DNA of 64,000 bases from Humulus lupulus. Taxonomy: Eukaryota > Streptophyta > Magnoliopsida > Rosales > Cannabaceae. Below, piece by piece: positions 1 through 10,920 of the stretch (position 1 is the stretch's first letter; each line of letters starts with the position of its first letter). The notes under the pieces were generated by a model that was not told the origin of the DNA, ran no database searches, and worked only from the letters and a program-made list of their open reading frames with translations. The stretch covers positions 223,011,409 through 223,075,408 of the forward strand of contig NC_084794.1 in assembly GCF_963169125.1 (NCBI RefSeq), written 5' to 3'. A program made the translations under genes and the position numbers.

Positions 1-490
1 CAAAGTATTTTTGTAAATGAAACTTTGTACGTGATTTTTGTAATTATTTTATATTATAGGTATATAATATTGAGAAGTTTACATAAATATGGGAAAAATA
101 TATATAGTTTCTAAATTTATGGGGAAAAAAATAATTGTACAAAATATGGTAAGTTTTGGAAAAAAAGTTTAAAATATGATAAATAAATTACCATAAACTT
201 AATTCTCTTATTTTCTCTTCTCTCCTCACGATCTCTCTCTCTTCTCATTTCTTTCTTTCTCCTCCCCAATTCAGTGTCCATCTCAGATTTCTTCCGGCGA
301 TGCTACCTCCGCCACTGCCTCCGACGACGACGACGACGAACTGGTTTTTCTTCTTCTTCTTCTTCTTTCTTTATTTCTTTCTTCTTTTTCTTCTTCTTCT
401 TTCTTTCTTTCTTCTTCTTCTTCGGTCTTTCTTATTCTTCTTTTTCTTTCTTCAAATCTAGTTTTATTCTTTTTCACATCTGATTTTGAA
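1..490. other. AT-rich flank followed by pyrimidine-rich tract
   Basis: Bases 1-200 are A/T-rich with repeated ATGGGAAAAA/CCATAAA-like strings resembling those at 2570-2870 and 4530-4640. From 205 the + strand becomes almost pure C/T (TCTCTCT, TTCTTC), like a plant 5' leader, with a short CCG/ACG-rich stretch at 300-345 starting with ATG. The open frames here on both strands are low complexity (Ser/Phe or Glu/Arg/Lys runs). No gene can be supported. It may be the remnant of a captured 5' end. Confidence 0.4.
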
Positions 491-1562
491 CTTCATATTT
501 GATTTTTCTGGGTTTTTTTTCTTCTAAATTTGTTTAAGTAACCAGGTACTTGACTTCATATTTGATTTTTCTGGGTTTTTTTCTTTCTAAATCTGTTTAA
601 GTAACCAGGTACTTGACTTCATATTTGATTTGATTTAAGAAATGTACTTAAGAAAAGTTGACTGCTATTATTTAGTGTAGACTAGGGTAGTATAAGAAGC
701 TAGGTAGTTGAATATTTTAGGGTACTTTTAACATATGAAAGCTTAGGTTAGCTGATTAGTTTTTTTTGTTGAAAAGGGCAAAAGTTGTCAAAAGGTTCTT
801 CCCTGTGATGTTTAGATCAATTGGATATAGGTTTAACAGCCAAACGTTCATCAAATAAGTTTCTAACATAAATATTTATGTGTTTATTAATTATTTAAAG
901 AAATAGAACTAGAACGTTTGTTCAAAAAATGTATCGATAGGTTTACAAAATTTATTCAGAATACAAGTACAAGAAATAAAAAAACAAGCAAACAAAACTT
1001 TTGATTTTTCTGGGTTTTTTTTTTCCAAATCTGTTTAAGTAAACAGGTACCATGACGCCTGATTCATTTTATTCATATCAGATTTTTTTTAGACCTAGGT
1101 GTAACCAGTTACAATAGCGATTAATTTAGATTCTTTTGTTTAGATTTGATTTTGTTTTCACACCTGACTAAGCAACCAGGTACCATAACAATTGGTGATT
1201 TTTTTTTAGATTTGATTTTTTTTTTCAAACCTCGCTGTAACCAGTTACGATTATGATTAGTTTAGATTTTTTGTTTGAATCTTATTTTTTTCCAAGTTTG
1301 GCTAAGTAACCAGTTACCATCGCAATTGTCTCTGATTTTTTTCATTTTTTTTCAGACCTAGTTGTAACCAATTACCTTCACCGTCAATTTAGTTTATTTT
1401 TTTCATATAATTTTTTTTTCTTCCAAATCTCACTAAGTAACCGATATTGATATTTTGATAATGGTACATTACTTAAAAAAATAATAATTATTTTTATAGT
1501 TGTAACCAGTTACTATAACACCTCTCAAATAATAAAACTGATTTTTATAGTTGTAACCGGTT
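491..1562. repeat. Degenerate ~63-bp minisatellite carrying GTAACCAGTTAC-like 12-mers
   Basis: The unit begins CTTCATATTTGATTTTTCTG, runs through a T-rich tract and AAATCTGTTTAAGTAACCAG, and restarts at 491, 554 and 617, an exact 63-bp period. More diverged units follow to about 1560, each containing TTTGATTTTT, a T run and a variant of GTAACCAGTTAC (near 1037, 1100, 1172, 1230, 1304, 1363, 1501 and 1551). No coding potential is visible. Confidence 0.7.
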
Positions 1563-1719
1563 ACCACACATCATTAAAAAAAATGGACAACTTGTTCTAT
1601 CATAATCGCTATGAACAGAAGTAGGAATCCTTGATTAAATAGCTAAAACAACAGACATAACATACCATTTTCCACTGAAAAAATATTGAAATTGAATCTT
1701 TGAATGCCTAAGGTACCTG

Positions 1720-1969
1720 GAGAGAAAACCTCAGCACTGGCGTCCTAGTCATAGTGTGGTGGTTAAGGATATTCAAGATGTGAACAAGATGACAATAGCT
1801 CTGTACGTTACTCATACCATAAATTTTCAGCCGAAGATCCGATCTAGTATTAGAATTGAAGAGAATATTTGAAGAACTTGGCATAAAATACCGGCTACTG
1901 CCTAAAGAAATTCAAGCCACCTTTGTTGGTAACGCCACTGCTGCAGCACTGCATTCCACATGGCGATGA
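1720..1969 (+). pseudogene. Fragment of mechanosensitive ion channel MSL10-like gene
   Basis: Translating 1720-1830 gives a peptide containing HWRPSHSVVVKDIQDVNKM and then ALYVTHTINFQ. This matches my memory of the C-terminal cytoplasmic region of plant MscS-like channels (MSL10 group). After 1830 the frame shifts by one. From 1835 it resumes with RSDLVLELKRIFEELGIKY, followed by LLPKEIQ, and ends at TGA 1967-1969. Only about 80 codons remain, with no transmembrane region, no start and a frameshift, so this is a gene fragment and not a functional gene. It sits among the 12-mer repeats, suggesting capture by a transposon or an old partial duplication. Family assignment is from recall, not a search. 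Confidence 0.75.
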
Positions 1970-2569
1970 TCTTAAATCCTTTCCTCTGCAAGTACTTCTT
2001 CTTCTTCTCAAACAAATGACTAGTCTTTACTTTCTTTTGATTCGTCAAGAGTTTCAAGTTATCTTTTTTTTTTGTGGTCCTGAGACATTCGCCTTGTGCA
2101 ATGCCTTCAGTCTTGGGTTATATGCTGCTAGTCCTTATCTAGATTTTTGGTGGTAAAATATTTTATTAAATATAAATGATAAAAATTAACACAAATAAAT
2201 TAAAATTATACCATTCTTAAAAAAAAAAAAAAGCAAAACAAAAATATCCTGATGAATTTACGTGATATGTTTTTGGGGTTATAATAAGCAAAATTGTTTA
2301 TAAAGTAATTAATTAATTAAACATATAGTTAAGTATGTATTATCACTACACGTAATAACATGTCACCCAAATTTCCAATATATGATAGCCTTAATTATTA
2401 TTCAAGCATTATATATATATATATATATCTTAGTGCTATAATAAGTACTTGATGGTTAATTATAACGTGACATTAAAATATAAATAATAAAAATTAACAC
2501 AAATAAATTAAAATTATAAAATATAATCTTAAAATAATAAAAAATAAGTACTAAAAAAAAGTATAAAAG
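1970..2569. other. AT-rich non-genic stretch with (AT)10 microsatellite
   Basis: No gene is visible. Bases 2409-2428 are a perfect (AT)10 run. A string resembling AAATATAAATRATAAAAATTAACACAAATAAATTAAAATTATA occurs near 2167 and again near 2477, a short direct duplication about 310 bp apart. Confidence 0.6.
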
Positions 2570-2574
2570 ATAAA

Positions 2575-2860
2575 ATATGATTTACAAATATATGGAAAAA
2601 AAACTCCTATAAAAATGTAAATAAAAAAAATATGCCATAAAAAATTTAAAAAAAAAACTGCCATATTTTTCAAAGTTCATAAAAAAATTCATATTTGGTG
2701 TAATTTCCTCATTGTAAAATGAGGAAATTACATTTTATATGAGATTTTTAATAGAGTGTGCAAAAATATGGCTTGATTTCAAAAAAGTTAATTTATGGCT
2801 TTTTTTAAGAATTTTCACTTTTATGGGTTTATTTTCCCATATTTTTTTATAAAAGTTGAT
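2575..2860. repeat. Fold-back (inverted-repeat) element, MITE-like
   Basis: The centre is a perfect 13-bp hairpin: GTAATTTCCTCAT (2700-2712) and ATGAGGAAATTAC (2719-2731), extended by T2699/A2732, with a 6-nt loop. Further pairs are placed symmetrically around 2716: GCCATATTTTT (2660-2670) with AAAAATATGGC (2762-2772), GCCATAA (2634-2640) with TTATGGC (2793-2799), and TATGGAAAA (2591) with TTTTCCCATA (2831-2840). The arms are imperfect but colinear over about 140 bp each. No transposase is encoded, and the ends and target duplication could not be fixed. Confidence 0.6.
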
Positions 2861-3080
2861 TTATGCCATAATTTTACTCTTAATTAAATTTGGAAGGGCA
2901 TGTTTGTAATTTGATTATTATTTTTTTAGGTTATTTATTTTTTTATATTACAAATTTTATATTAAATTTTTCTTTAGTTGTTTTGCAAAAAAATTTTTAT
3001 AATATGAATTGTTTTTAAAATTATTATTTATTTATTATAAACATGTTTTTTTTAAGATTGTACGTTTTATTTTTCAAATC
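2861..3080. other. AT-rich spacer, no feature seen
   Basis: A/T-rich DNA with long T and A runs and no open frame of interest. It separates the fold-back from the second 12-mer cluster. Confidence 0.6.
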
Positions 3081-3084
3081 CTGG

Positions 3085-3445
3085 GTAGGGTAACCAGTTA
3101 CTTGATTGATCTTAAAAAAAAATCCTAGAGCTAGGTTAAATAACATGCACTAGGAGGGGTAACCAGTTATCCTGAGATGAGTAACTTTCTGCCATAAGAG
3201 GGGTAACCAGTTACCTAAGAGGGGTGACAAGTTAATTATATTAAATATGAAAAGAAACATCAAATTTGAAGGAAAAAAAATGGAAGAACACTTCATTAAA
3301 AAATAAAGAAGAAATAACTATGATTTTAGTAACATAAGTAACTAGTTACCATAAAGAAACCATAAATATACACACACCAGAACATAAAAGTAACCAGTTA
3401 CCCTCAGAAATATACACACAAAAAATGTGAAGGTAACCAGTTACC
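3085..3445. repeat. Second cluster of GTAACCAGTTAC 12-mers
   Basis: Copies or one-base variants of GTAACCAGTTAC occur near 3090, 3159, 3204, 3340, 3390 and 3432, on the same strand as the cluster at 491-1562. The 12-mer has 5-bp inverted ends (GTAAC/GTTAC) around CA. The intervening sequence is unlike the 63-bp unit of the first cluster, so the 12-mer itself is the shared part. Confidence 0.65.
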
Positions 3446-3619
3446 CATTCACGTTTTCATATTTCTATTAGTTTTTTTTCCAAATTTTGGTATTCCTGTA
3501 ACTGTTTCAATAAAAAGAAAATGCTGAAAAAATTGATTTGAATTTTTTTTTATATATAGTGGAAAAAACTATAAAAAATTACAATAATAAAAGATAATAA
3601 ATAAAAAAAATAGTAGAAT

Positions 3620-4500
3620 AATTATGTAATGTTAAAATATATGTGTGAAAAAAAAAAAGAAATAGAATGAGAAAAGAATAAGTAAAAAAATAAGAAAAAA
3701 ACAAAAGATATGATGAATGAAAAAAATAGATGAATAAATAAGAATGAAAAGAAGAAGAAGAAAAATAATGGAAAAATGAAAAGAAAAAAAATATGAATAA
3801 AAAAATTGGTAGAAAAAAAAGAAAAAAAAATGGAAGAAGAAAAAAAAAACTCATATGTGTGAAAAAAGAAAAAAAAATGGAAGGAGAAAATAATAAATAC
3901 AAAAATGTTTAAAAAATAAAATGAAAAAAAACTGAAAAAATATGAAGAAAAAAAACAATACAAATGAAAGAAAAAAAATTGATAAATGAATAGAAATGAA
4001 AAAAAGAAGAAGAATGAAAAAATTGAAAGAAAAAAGGATGAAGAAAAGAATTGGTAGAAAAAAAATAAAAAGGAAAAAATGGAAGAAAAAACAAGTAAGG
4101 AAAAAAATAAAAAAATGATGGAAAAAAATATGAATAAAAAAATTGGTAGAAAAAAAATGGAAGAATAAAAAAAAGCTCATATGTGTGAAAAATGGAAAGA
4201 GAAAATAATAAATGCAAAAATGTTTAAAAAATAAAATGAAAAACAAAAACTGAAAAAATATGAAAAAAAATATAGTACAAATGAAAGAAAAAAAATAGAT
4301 AAATGACTAAAAATGAAAAAAAGAAGAAGAAGAATGAAAAAAGTGAAAGAAAAAAATATTTAGAAAAAATTGGTAAAAAGAAAAAAGAAAAAGGAAAAAA
4401 TAGAAGACAAAACAAGTAAGGAAAAAACAATAATAAAAAAATGATGGAAAAAAATACTTTCAAAATAAAAGAAAACATAACTATGATAAAAAAATGTGAC
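3620..4500. repeat. A/G-rich tract with 326-bp tandem duplication
   Basis: The + strand is nearly pure purine plus T (AAAGAAAAAA, GAAGAAG), almost without C. A segment beginning TCATATGTGTGAAAAA starts at 3851 and again at 4177, a 326-bp period. Both copies then share AGAAAATAATAAATRCAAAA and an ATGAAAGAAAAAAAATXGATAAATGA-like stretch. A shorter related copy begins near 3640. The long Phe-rich open frames on the minus strand are by-products of this composition. Confidence 0.7.
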
Positions 4501-4670
4501 ATTTTCATATTTTAGTTAGCTACTAATTATGTTTCCCATACTTTAATTTTTTCTTTAATAAATTTTCCCTACAAATTAAGAAAAGTATAACTCTCATATT
4601 TTTTTGCACATAAAAACCATATTTTTTAAAAATTCCACTGTAAAATCCCTATTCTGAGTCCAAAACAAAG
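4501..4670. other. AT-rich spacer upstream of CBF5 promoter
   Basis: This stretch contains CCATA/TTTTCCC motifs like those in the fold-back at 2575-2860. No gene is seen. Confidence 0.5.
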
Positions 4671-4674
4671 TATT

Positions 4675-4922
4675 TGGGCTTTGCTTGTTAGGTCGAAACA
4701 AACTGCCCAGCATCATCTAGCCCAACCCAAATTCACGAATAACAGCCCTAATGAGCCGAGGAAGCCGAGGGTTCTCTCTCCCTTTCACTTCCAGTACCCT
4801 CCAAAACCCTAAACCCTAATAAGCTATAGCTAGTTTCCATTTTCCAGAGAAAATCCACTCTCCCCTTTTCGCCGCCCTTTAAACCCTAGAAAATCGCCAA
4901 CCACAGTCATTCTAGCTCAGCC
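4675..4922 (+). promoter_or_regulatory. CBF5 promoter: site II elements and telo-box
   Basis: TGGGCT at 4675-4680 and its complement AGCCCA at 4719-4724 are site II type (TGGGCY) elements. AAACCCTAAACCCTAA at 4804-4819 is a double telo-box, and AAACCCTAG lies at 4881-4889. In plants the telo-box plus site II combination marks promoters of ribosomal-protein and ribosome-biogenesis genes that are co-activated in dividing cells. That matches the downstream gene. A pyrimidine-rich leader (CTCTCTCCCTTTC) lies between. No clear TATA box was seen, which is usual for this class. Confidence 0.75.
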
Positions 4923-6674
4923 ATGGCCGCCGTCGAGGTTCGCTCCGATAAGAAGAAGAAGAAGCAACGCGCCGAAGATGAAGCACCAGACACTCCCAAA
5001 CCAGTCGGTGACTTGGACTCACAGCCGGCTCAGAAAGACACCGATTTCATGATCAAGCCACAGAGCTACACTCCCACCATCGACACTTCTCAGTGGCCAA
5101 TTCTTCTCAAGAACTACGATCGTCTCAATGTGCGAACCGGACACTACACTCCTCTCCCTTCCGGTTACTCCCCGCTCAAACGCCCCCTCGCCGAGTACAT
5201 AAGGTACGGTATTATGAATCTCGATAAACCCTCGAACCCATCTTCGCACGAGGTCGTGGCTTGGATTAAGCGGATCCTCCGTGTCGAGAAAACGGGTCAC
5301 AGTGGTACCTTGGATCCCAAGGTCACCGGAAACCTTATTGTCTGTATTGACCGAGCCACCAGGCTCGTCAAGTCTCAGCAGGGTGCCGGGAAAGAGTATG
5401 TTTGTATTGCGAGGTTGCATTCTGCGGTGCCCGATGTCGCCAAGGTGGCTAGGGCACTCGAAACCCTTTCTGGGGCTGTGTTTCAGAGGCCACCCCTGAT
5501 ATCTGCTGTTAAAAGGCAGCTTAGGATTAGAACTATTTATGAAAGTAAGCTACTTGAGTTTGACCCAGAAAAGCATTTGGTTGTTTTTTGGATTTCTTGT
5601 GAGGCTGGAACCTATGTTCGGACGCTTTGTGTCCATTTGGGTCTGATTCTTGGTGTTGGAGCCCATATGCAGGAGCTTAGGAGAGTGAGGTCTGGCATTC
5701 TGGGTGAGAAAGATAACATGGTTACTATGCATGATGTCATGGATGCCCAATGGGCTTACGATAATTATAGAGATGAGAGTTACTTGAGGAGGGTGATTAT
5801 GCCACTTGAAGTAATTCTGACGAGTTATAAGAGATTGGTGGTGAAGGACTCTGCTGTGAATGCCATTTGTTATGGTGCTAAGTTGATGATTCCTGGGTTG
5901 CTGAGATTTGAGAATGACATTGAGGCTGGTGAGGAAGTTGTGCTTATGACAACCAAAGGAGAAGCAATTGCTTTGGGGATTGCAGAGATGACTACTGCAG
6001 TTATGGCTACTTGTGATCATGGTGTGGTGGCTAGGATTAAGAGGGTGGTGATGGATCGGGATACTTATCCAAGAAAGTGGGGTTTGGGTCCGAGAGCATC
6101 GATGAAGAAGAAGTTGATTGCTGACGGGAAATTGGATAAGCATGGGAAGCCTAATGATAATACACCTCCAGAATGGGCTAGGAATTTGGTTTTGCCTACT
6201 GGCGGGGATTCAATGGTGGCAGGCTTTGCAGCTGCAAGCGAACCCACCATTGTGGAGAAGCAGTCTTCAGTAGTGGAGGAAGTAACTGGTGAAGAGAAGG
6301 AGAAGAAAAAGAAGAATAAGAATAAGTGTAATGAAGATGAGGGAGGACTTAAGAGAAAATTAGATGCAGTGGAGGATGAAGTTGCCGAGGGCAAAGAGAG
6401 TAAGAAGAAGAGGAAGAAGGATAAGGAGAATGGGCATGACGATGATGGGGCAAAGTCTGCGAAGGTCAAGGTTCATAAAGATAAAGAGGAAGCTACCTCA
6501 CCTGAAACTGAGAAGTCTGAGAAAAAGAAAAAGAAAAAGAAGAATAAAGAAGCTGAGGATGATGCTGCTCAATCTCCCAAAGTCACTGGCGATGACAAGG
6601 GTGACAGTGAGGCTGATAAGAGTGAGAAGAAGAAGAAGAAGAAAAAGAAAAACAAAGATGCTGAAGAAGATTAG
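4923..6674 (+). CDS. CBF5: H/ACA snoRNP pseudouridine synthase CBF5 (NAP57/dyskerin)
   Basis: The 583-residue uninterrupted ORF starts at ATG in CCATGG context. The product is the catalytic subunit of box H/ACA RNPs (with NOP10, NHP2 and GAR1), converting uridine to pseudouridine in rRNA and snRNA in nucleolus and Cajal bodies. An N-terminal basic tract (residues 10-17) precedes the DKCLD-like region. The TruB-type catalytic domain spans about 95-290, with GHSGTLDP giving catalytic Asp131, KEY (Tyr159), [12 protein letters not shown] (190-201) and [14 protein letters not shown] (227-240). A PUA domain spans about 304-378. The tail (about 445-583) is Lys/Glu/Asp-rich with repeated KKKKKK blocks, a nuclear/nucleolar signal typical of the eukaryotic protein. 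Length fits plant orthologues. All key residues are present and no introns interrupt it, so it is very probably functional. Confidence 0.97.
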   Translation: MAAVEVRSDKKKKKQRAEDEAPDTPKPVGDLDSQPAQKDTDFMIKPQSYTPTIDTSQWPILLKNYDRLNVRTGHYTPLPSGYSPLKRPLAEYIRYGIMNLDKPSNPSSHEVVAWIKRILRVEKTGHSGTLDPKVTGNLIVCIDRATRLVKSQQGAGKEYVCIARLHSAVPDVAKVARALETLSGAVFQRPPLISAVKRQLRIRTIYESKLLEFDPEKHLVVFWISCEAGTYVRTLCVHLGLILGVGAHMQELRRVRSGILGEKDNMVTMHDVMDAQWAYDNYRDESYLRRVIMPLEVILTSYKRLVVKDSAVNAICYGAKLMIPGLLRFENDIEAGEEVVLMTTKGEAIALGIAEMTTAVMATCDHGVVARIKRVVMDRDTYPRKWGLGPRASMKKKLIADGKLDKHGKPNDNTPPEWARNLVLPTGGDSMVAGFAAASEPTIVEKQSSVVEEVTGEEKEKKKKNKNKCNEDEGGLKRKLDAVEDEVAEGKESKKKRKKDKENGHDDDGAKSAKVKVHKDKEEATSPETEKSEKKKKKKKNKEAEDDAAQSPKVTGDDKGDSEADKSEKKKKKKKKNKDAEED

Positions 6675-8700
6675 ATGAAAAGGATTTGATTTTTTTTTTC
6701 TGTTGTCTAAACTGTTTTTATCTTAATGTTTTTTCTTCTGTAGCAAATTTTGCCTTGGTAGCATTACTTTTTTTAGCACTCCCCTGAGCACAACTTTTTT
6801 ACAGTTTGCCTCTTCATGGCATAATTAGTAGTTGAACTCTCAGGGAGAAACCCTTCTTACTATGGGAAAAAAGAGAGCTCGTGGTTATGGATTAGTTATC
6901 TTTTTTAATTGCAATGCATTTATAGTAGTTATAGTGCTTTCATTTTCATTTTACAATTGCAACAATTTGATGGAAGAGTAAATCTCGCACTCTTTTTTGT
7001 CTTTTCTTGGTGATGTGTATATTCATTGATTCTTTCTCAGGAATATCCCTATCTTCAGTTCCTGGAACATTTTAACTAGTTCAAAAGCAGATGCGGGTGG
7101 AAATGGTGCTTAAAAGTTTCTCTGAATCGCCTGTTACAAAATTAGTGACCCTATTGTATTTTTTTATCAGAAAAAAATGCTTTTTTTTCTTTTGCTGTGC
7201 TTTTGTTGATTACCGAGAAAAATATTACAGTTATAGCAACATGAAGAGAAGAAAAAGAAGTATAAAACAAATCTCATGTCAGTGCCATGCGTGTTCAGAT
7301 TTGTGATTACTGCTTTTCATGGGACTAGTGAACTGCACAAGATTATACAAAGGGGTGCACGTACGGGTATGTTTTCTTCTCCTGTGAATTATGATGGTTT
7401 TTCTTTTTAAATTTACAGTTGAATAGAACTGATACATGCTGAGATCTGAGCATTAAGTATTATTCACTGTTTATGATCATAACCGCGAGAAGCTTCCTGT
7501 ATTACGCTCAGTTAGGATCTGCCTGCCCGTTCTTCTGGTGGCTGTATAATTTCAATGCATTGATTTGGGGATTGACAATATTTACTTAGCACGTACTGGG
7601 GTCCTTGTGGCTTTTGTGTAGGGTTTGGACAACGAGGCTGTTGTTTTTCTTTTTTATTGGCGGAGATCATATAGGTCAAATCCCTAATATTCGTTTTGCT
7701 GATTTTGCACCCAAATAATGAAAACTGGTTCGTTCTACTACCTGCAGACTGCAGCTACCTGATGAGTGTTTGGAGTAAACTAATATGTTTGGCTGCTCGC
7801 ATTGGTTTCTTGAGTTTTGGCTGAAAGTTGCTTTCATGGAGAGAAGGAAGACTTATAATTTAAGTGAATCTTTGTGATTGATCTCTATAGGTAAATTGTG
7901 CTGACAATGGAAATTATACCCAATTGCCTTATTATATGGGAGAAGTTGCTTGCTTCCTGCATGCTTTACCCCCTTGTTGCAATAATTCTCATAAGGAACT
8001 AAAAGCTAGAATAACTATTGTGGCCGAAATTTCCTGTTTCAAAGTTGGGTAGGTGAGTTTTAAGTTATTCTTAGGTATAAAATAAAGATAAGAAAAAGTG
8101 CATTTTGTACCAAGCAAGTGTAGTTTACGAAACTTTTTATGGCATTTTAATACCATGTTCATTGAGCATGACAATTTAGAATTCTTTCTATTCACTCTGA
8201 AAAACATGGGACGAAAGCTCTAAATTGGGAAAATATTCTAGCAAAACAAAAATCCTTGCATCATTTATTTTTTGCAATGATCGTCTCCATAATCAATAAG
8301 AATCTACCAAAGTCTAGAAGAATCTGCTCCAGTTATTTATTCCAGTCATTGATTAAATGGTTAGAAATTGAACTCTTGTGAAAGTCAAGCATTTGAAAAT
8401 GAATTTTGTCATATTAAAAAATATTCTAGCAAAGCAAAAATATGAGCCTCTAAATTTAATAAAGTAAGAGTAAAGTACTATATTTTGGACCAATGTTGTG
8501 TAAAAGTTTCTGATCAAATTTTTTGTTATAATAAATGACAATTCATACTTTTAAGTTTTGCAAAATGAAACTTAATAATATTTTAAACTTAATTTTGATC
8601 AATTTTTTTAAAATGACAAAAATACTCTCATATTTTATTAATTAATAAATTTAAGAAAAAATTATAAATATATTAAATTATTTTTGAATAAAAAGTAATT
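6675..8700. other. CBF5 3' flank; no further gene seen
   Basis: The stretch just after the stop is T-rich and should contain the CBF5 3' UTR; no unambiguous AATAAA signal was found near it. The rest has mixed composition with many stops in all frames. No recognisable protein, tRNA or repeat was found. Confidence 0.5.
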
Positions 8701-9249
8701 TAAATAATAAAAAGTTTGTTATATCCAATTTTGAGATAAGTGACATGAGATTGGAAAATATGGATAATCAACTTGAAAAATATAATTATTGAACATCAGT
8801 TTAATTATTAGTTCAAAATGATGGTGAGTGGTTTACGAGCATAAGTAAGAGAATCGGGTTGAAAATCAATTGTCATGTCACCTCGTAGAGTGAAAAAGAT
8901 CATATTGAAAGTGTCGAAAGACAAAAAAGATGAAGATTCAATATTTAAATAGTGGTTCCACATTTTTAGAATTTTATTTAGATATTTAATGATATCTTCA
9001 CTTCTTTAGTATTTTGAATTTGAATAAGATATTTTGTAACTTTCCCTCTATAATCGGGGGAAGAGAATCAAAAGTCAGTTTTATAAATAGACGGGTGATA
9101 TTCATTTATTTTCACAGGTAATTAATGTATCTAAACTCTCAAAAATTGCTATATATAAACCATGTAAAAATTATATAAAAATCTTGTGTTTTTATTATAA
9201 TAATCATTTAATTATCTTTCTTTTTAGTTGACAAAAAATTGTGTCAACA
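8701..9249 (+). mobile_element. Relic LTR (3' end at 9249; start uncertain)
   Basis: The segment has a TATA-like TATAAATAG near 9084 and ends with GTTGACA (9227-9233), an 8-nt spacer and TGTCAACA (9242-9249). This is the hairpin architecture that ends the Tat-type LTRs elsewhere in the window (12639-12662, 61140-61163). No internal region follows at 9250, and no convincing TG start could be fixed upstream. I call it a degraded solo or partial LTR. Confidence 0.4.
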
Positions 9250-9381
9250 AAACTAATATTAATACTTTTCTAAAAGTTAACTCATATTTAATTAAAAAAC
9301 ATTCAACGTAAAATTGAAAATTAAACTAATAAACTTAATATTAATCAGAACTTTTCCTAAAACGAAGCTAGAAAAAAATAA

Positions 9382-9740
9382 TTGAAAAACCATTCTATCT
9401 CCTTCTTCTTCTTCAGATTTGGTTCATGGGGGGACCTCAGATCAAAGCTCGCGACAGGGGTGCTTTACTGTAGTTCAGGGCTTGTAGACAGAGGCCTTTC
9501 ACGGCAAGGAGAACATCGTGGAGCTAGATCTGGGATTTGGAGCTTCACATCCAGAGGCGACGGTGGGGAGAATGTCGGTAGAAACATAGGGGCCAAGATC
9601 AAGAGCTTCAGATCCAAAGGCTTCGGGGGCGGTTGGTCTGTGCTTTAGGGATGAGGACAACAGGTTTGGTTCTTCAGGGACGAGGAGCTTCATGAGGAAG
9701 GTTGGACGGCAAGTTTGGTTCTTCGTGAGGAAGGCTAGAG
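9382..9740. other. GC-rich island with short internal repeats, unknown
   Basis: About 350 bp clearly richer in G+C than its surroundings. A string like GAGCTTCACATCCAGAGGC (about 9541) recurs as GAGCTTCAGATCCAAAGGC (about 9603), a 62-bp step, and TTTGGTTCTTC recurs at about 9664 and 9715. An 88-codon frame starting at 9382 runs through it but resembles no family I know. It could be a fragment of a captured gene or repeat. Confidence 0.35.
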
Positions 9741-10886
9741 TTTTGGAGTAAATTTCATTTTCTATTTAAAGTTTATTGGCTTTGGTGTGTCTGATTTGAT
9801 TTGATTATGTGGTTAGAAGTCTGAATAAAAGAACAAACGAAAGGAAAAAGATTTGGGTTCGCACAAACAAAGTAAACGTCTTCACTTCGGCTTTGCTCAA
9901 ATAGATATGGGTTTTGAATTTTAATAATTATTTGGGTTAAATCAAATTTGAGATTTGAGATTTTGTGTTTTTTGTGTTCTGATTTAGTTGTGATGAAGAG
10001 AAGATGAACACTATTGATAAAGATCAACAGATGAAAAGATTTGTAATTTTGAGTTGGTTTAATTTTTTCTAAAGAAAATGAACATATTTACATTAATATT
10101 TCATTATGTAAAAATAGTTATTTTAATTATTTTTTATTGTGAATTTATTTTTCATTTGAAAAAGTCTATTTGTAATTCATTAATTGATAAAATATAAGAG
10201 CGTTTTGGTCATATTTAAAAAAAAAAAGACCAAAATTTGACTAATGGATTATTTTATTCCATTTTGTACAAAGGTTGGTTTTGAATTATTGATCGGTAAC
10301 AACACAATTTTTAAAATGGTATTTAACCATATAGTAAATCAATTTTTGTTAACATGAAACAAAAATGGAGGATATACAACTAATTGTAATTGACTTCAAA
10401 ATCGAAATGCATTGTGGTTAGACATGGAGATGCATTAACTAAGGCATCACATGATCACATATATGCAATATTATATTAATATAAAATTATACATAGATTA
10501 GACAATAAGGCTATTATATACTATATACTACTTCAAGGGTGCTCTGATAAATTTTGTTAACCTTATTCCAACCATACTCTCTATTTTGGTTGATATAGAT
10601 TCATTTTATAAATTTTACAAATTTAAATTTTTACTTATTATTAAATAATTCATACAAAAGATAAAAAAAAAATGGGAAGCCCTTTACATTTATTCTTTTA
10701 CATTTTCAATTTGGAGAGTGAATATAGTGTAGTGAATGGTTGAAGTGCTATTATTAGAGGGAAAATTTGAGTTTTTATGCTCAATGTAGGGGAGAAAATT
10801 AAAAAAAGTCTTCTTCCTTATGCACATCAAAATATTATGTTATTTTTTCTATTGTTTCCGAAAATACCCCTTTCATTTTTTCCATC

Positions 10887-10920
<34 letters not shown>

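Noticed and set aside
274..483. 69-codon Ser/Phe-rich ORF and its minus-strand Glu/Arg/Lys-rich shadow
   Set aside because: Pure product of TTC/TCT runs; no conserved motif.
2699..2732. Hairpin as a possible microRNA precursor
   Set aside because: The stem is only 14 bp and the wider arms are too imperfect and A/T-rich; it fits a fold-back element better.
3579..4508. Several Phe-rich minus-strand ORFs
   Set aside because: All come from the A/G-rich tandem tract; low complexity, no membrane-protein pattern beyond Phe runs.
1..4675. CAAAGTATTT occurs at 1-10 and at 4666-4675, like a 10-bp target duplication of a Mutator-type element spanning 1-4665
   Set aside because: No matching inverted ends were found just inside, and the left copy coincides with the arbitrary window edge; a 10-mer match in A/T-rich DNA is weak evidence.
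5019..6469. Minus-strand ORFs within CBF5 (133, 197 and 134 codons)
   Set aside because: Shadows of the CBF5 coding sequence on the opposite strand.
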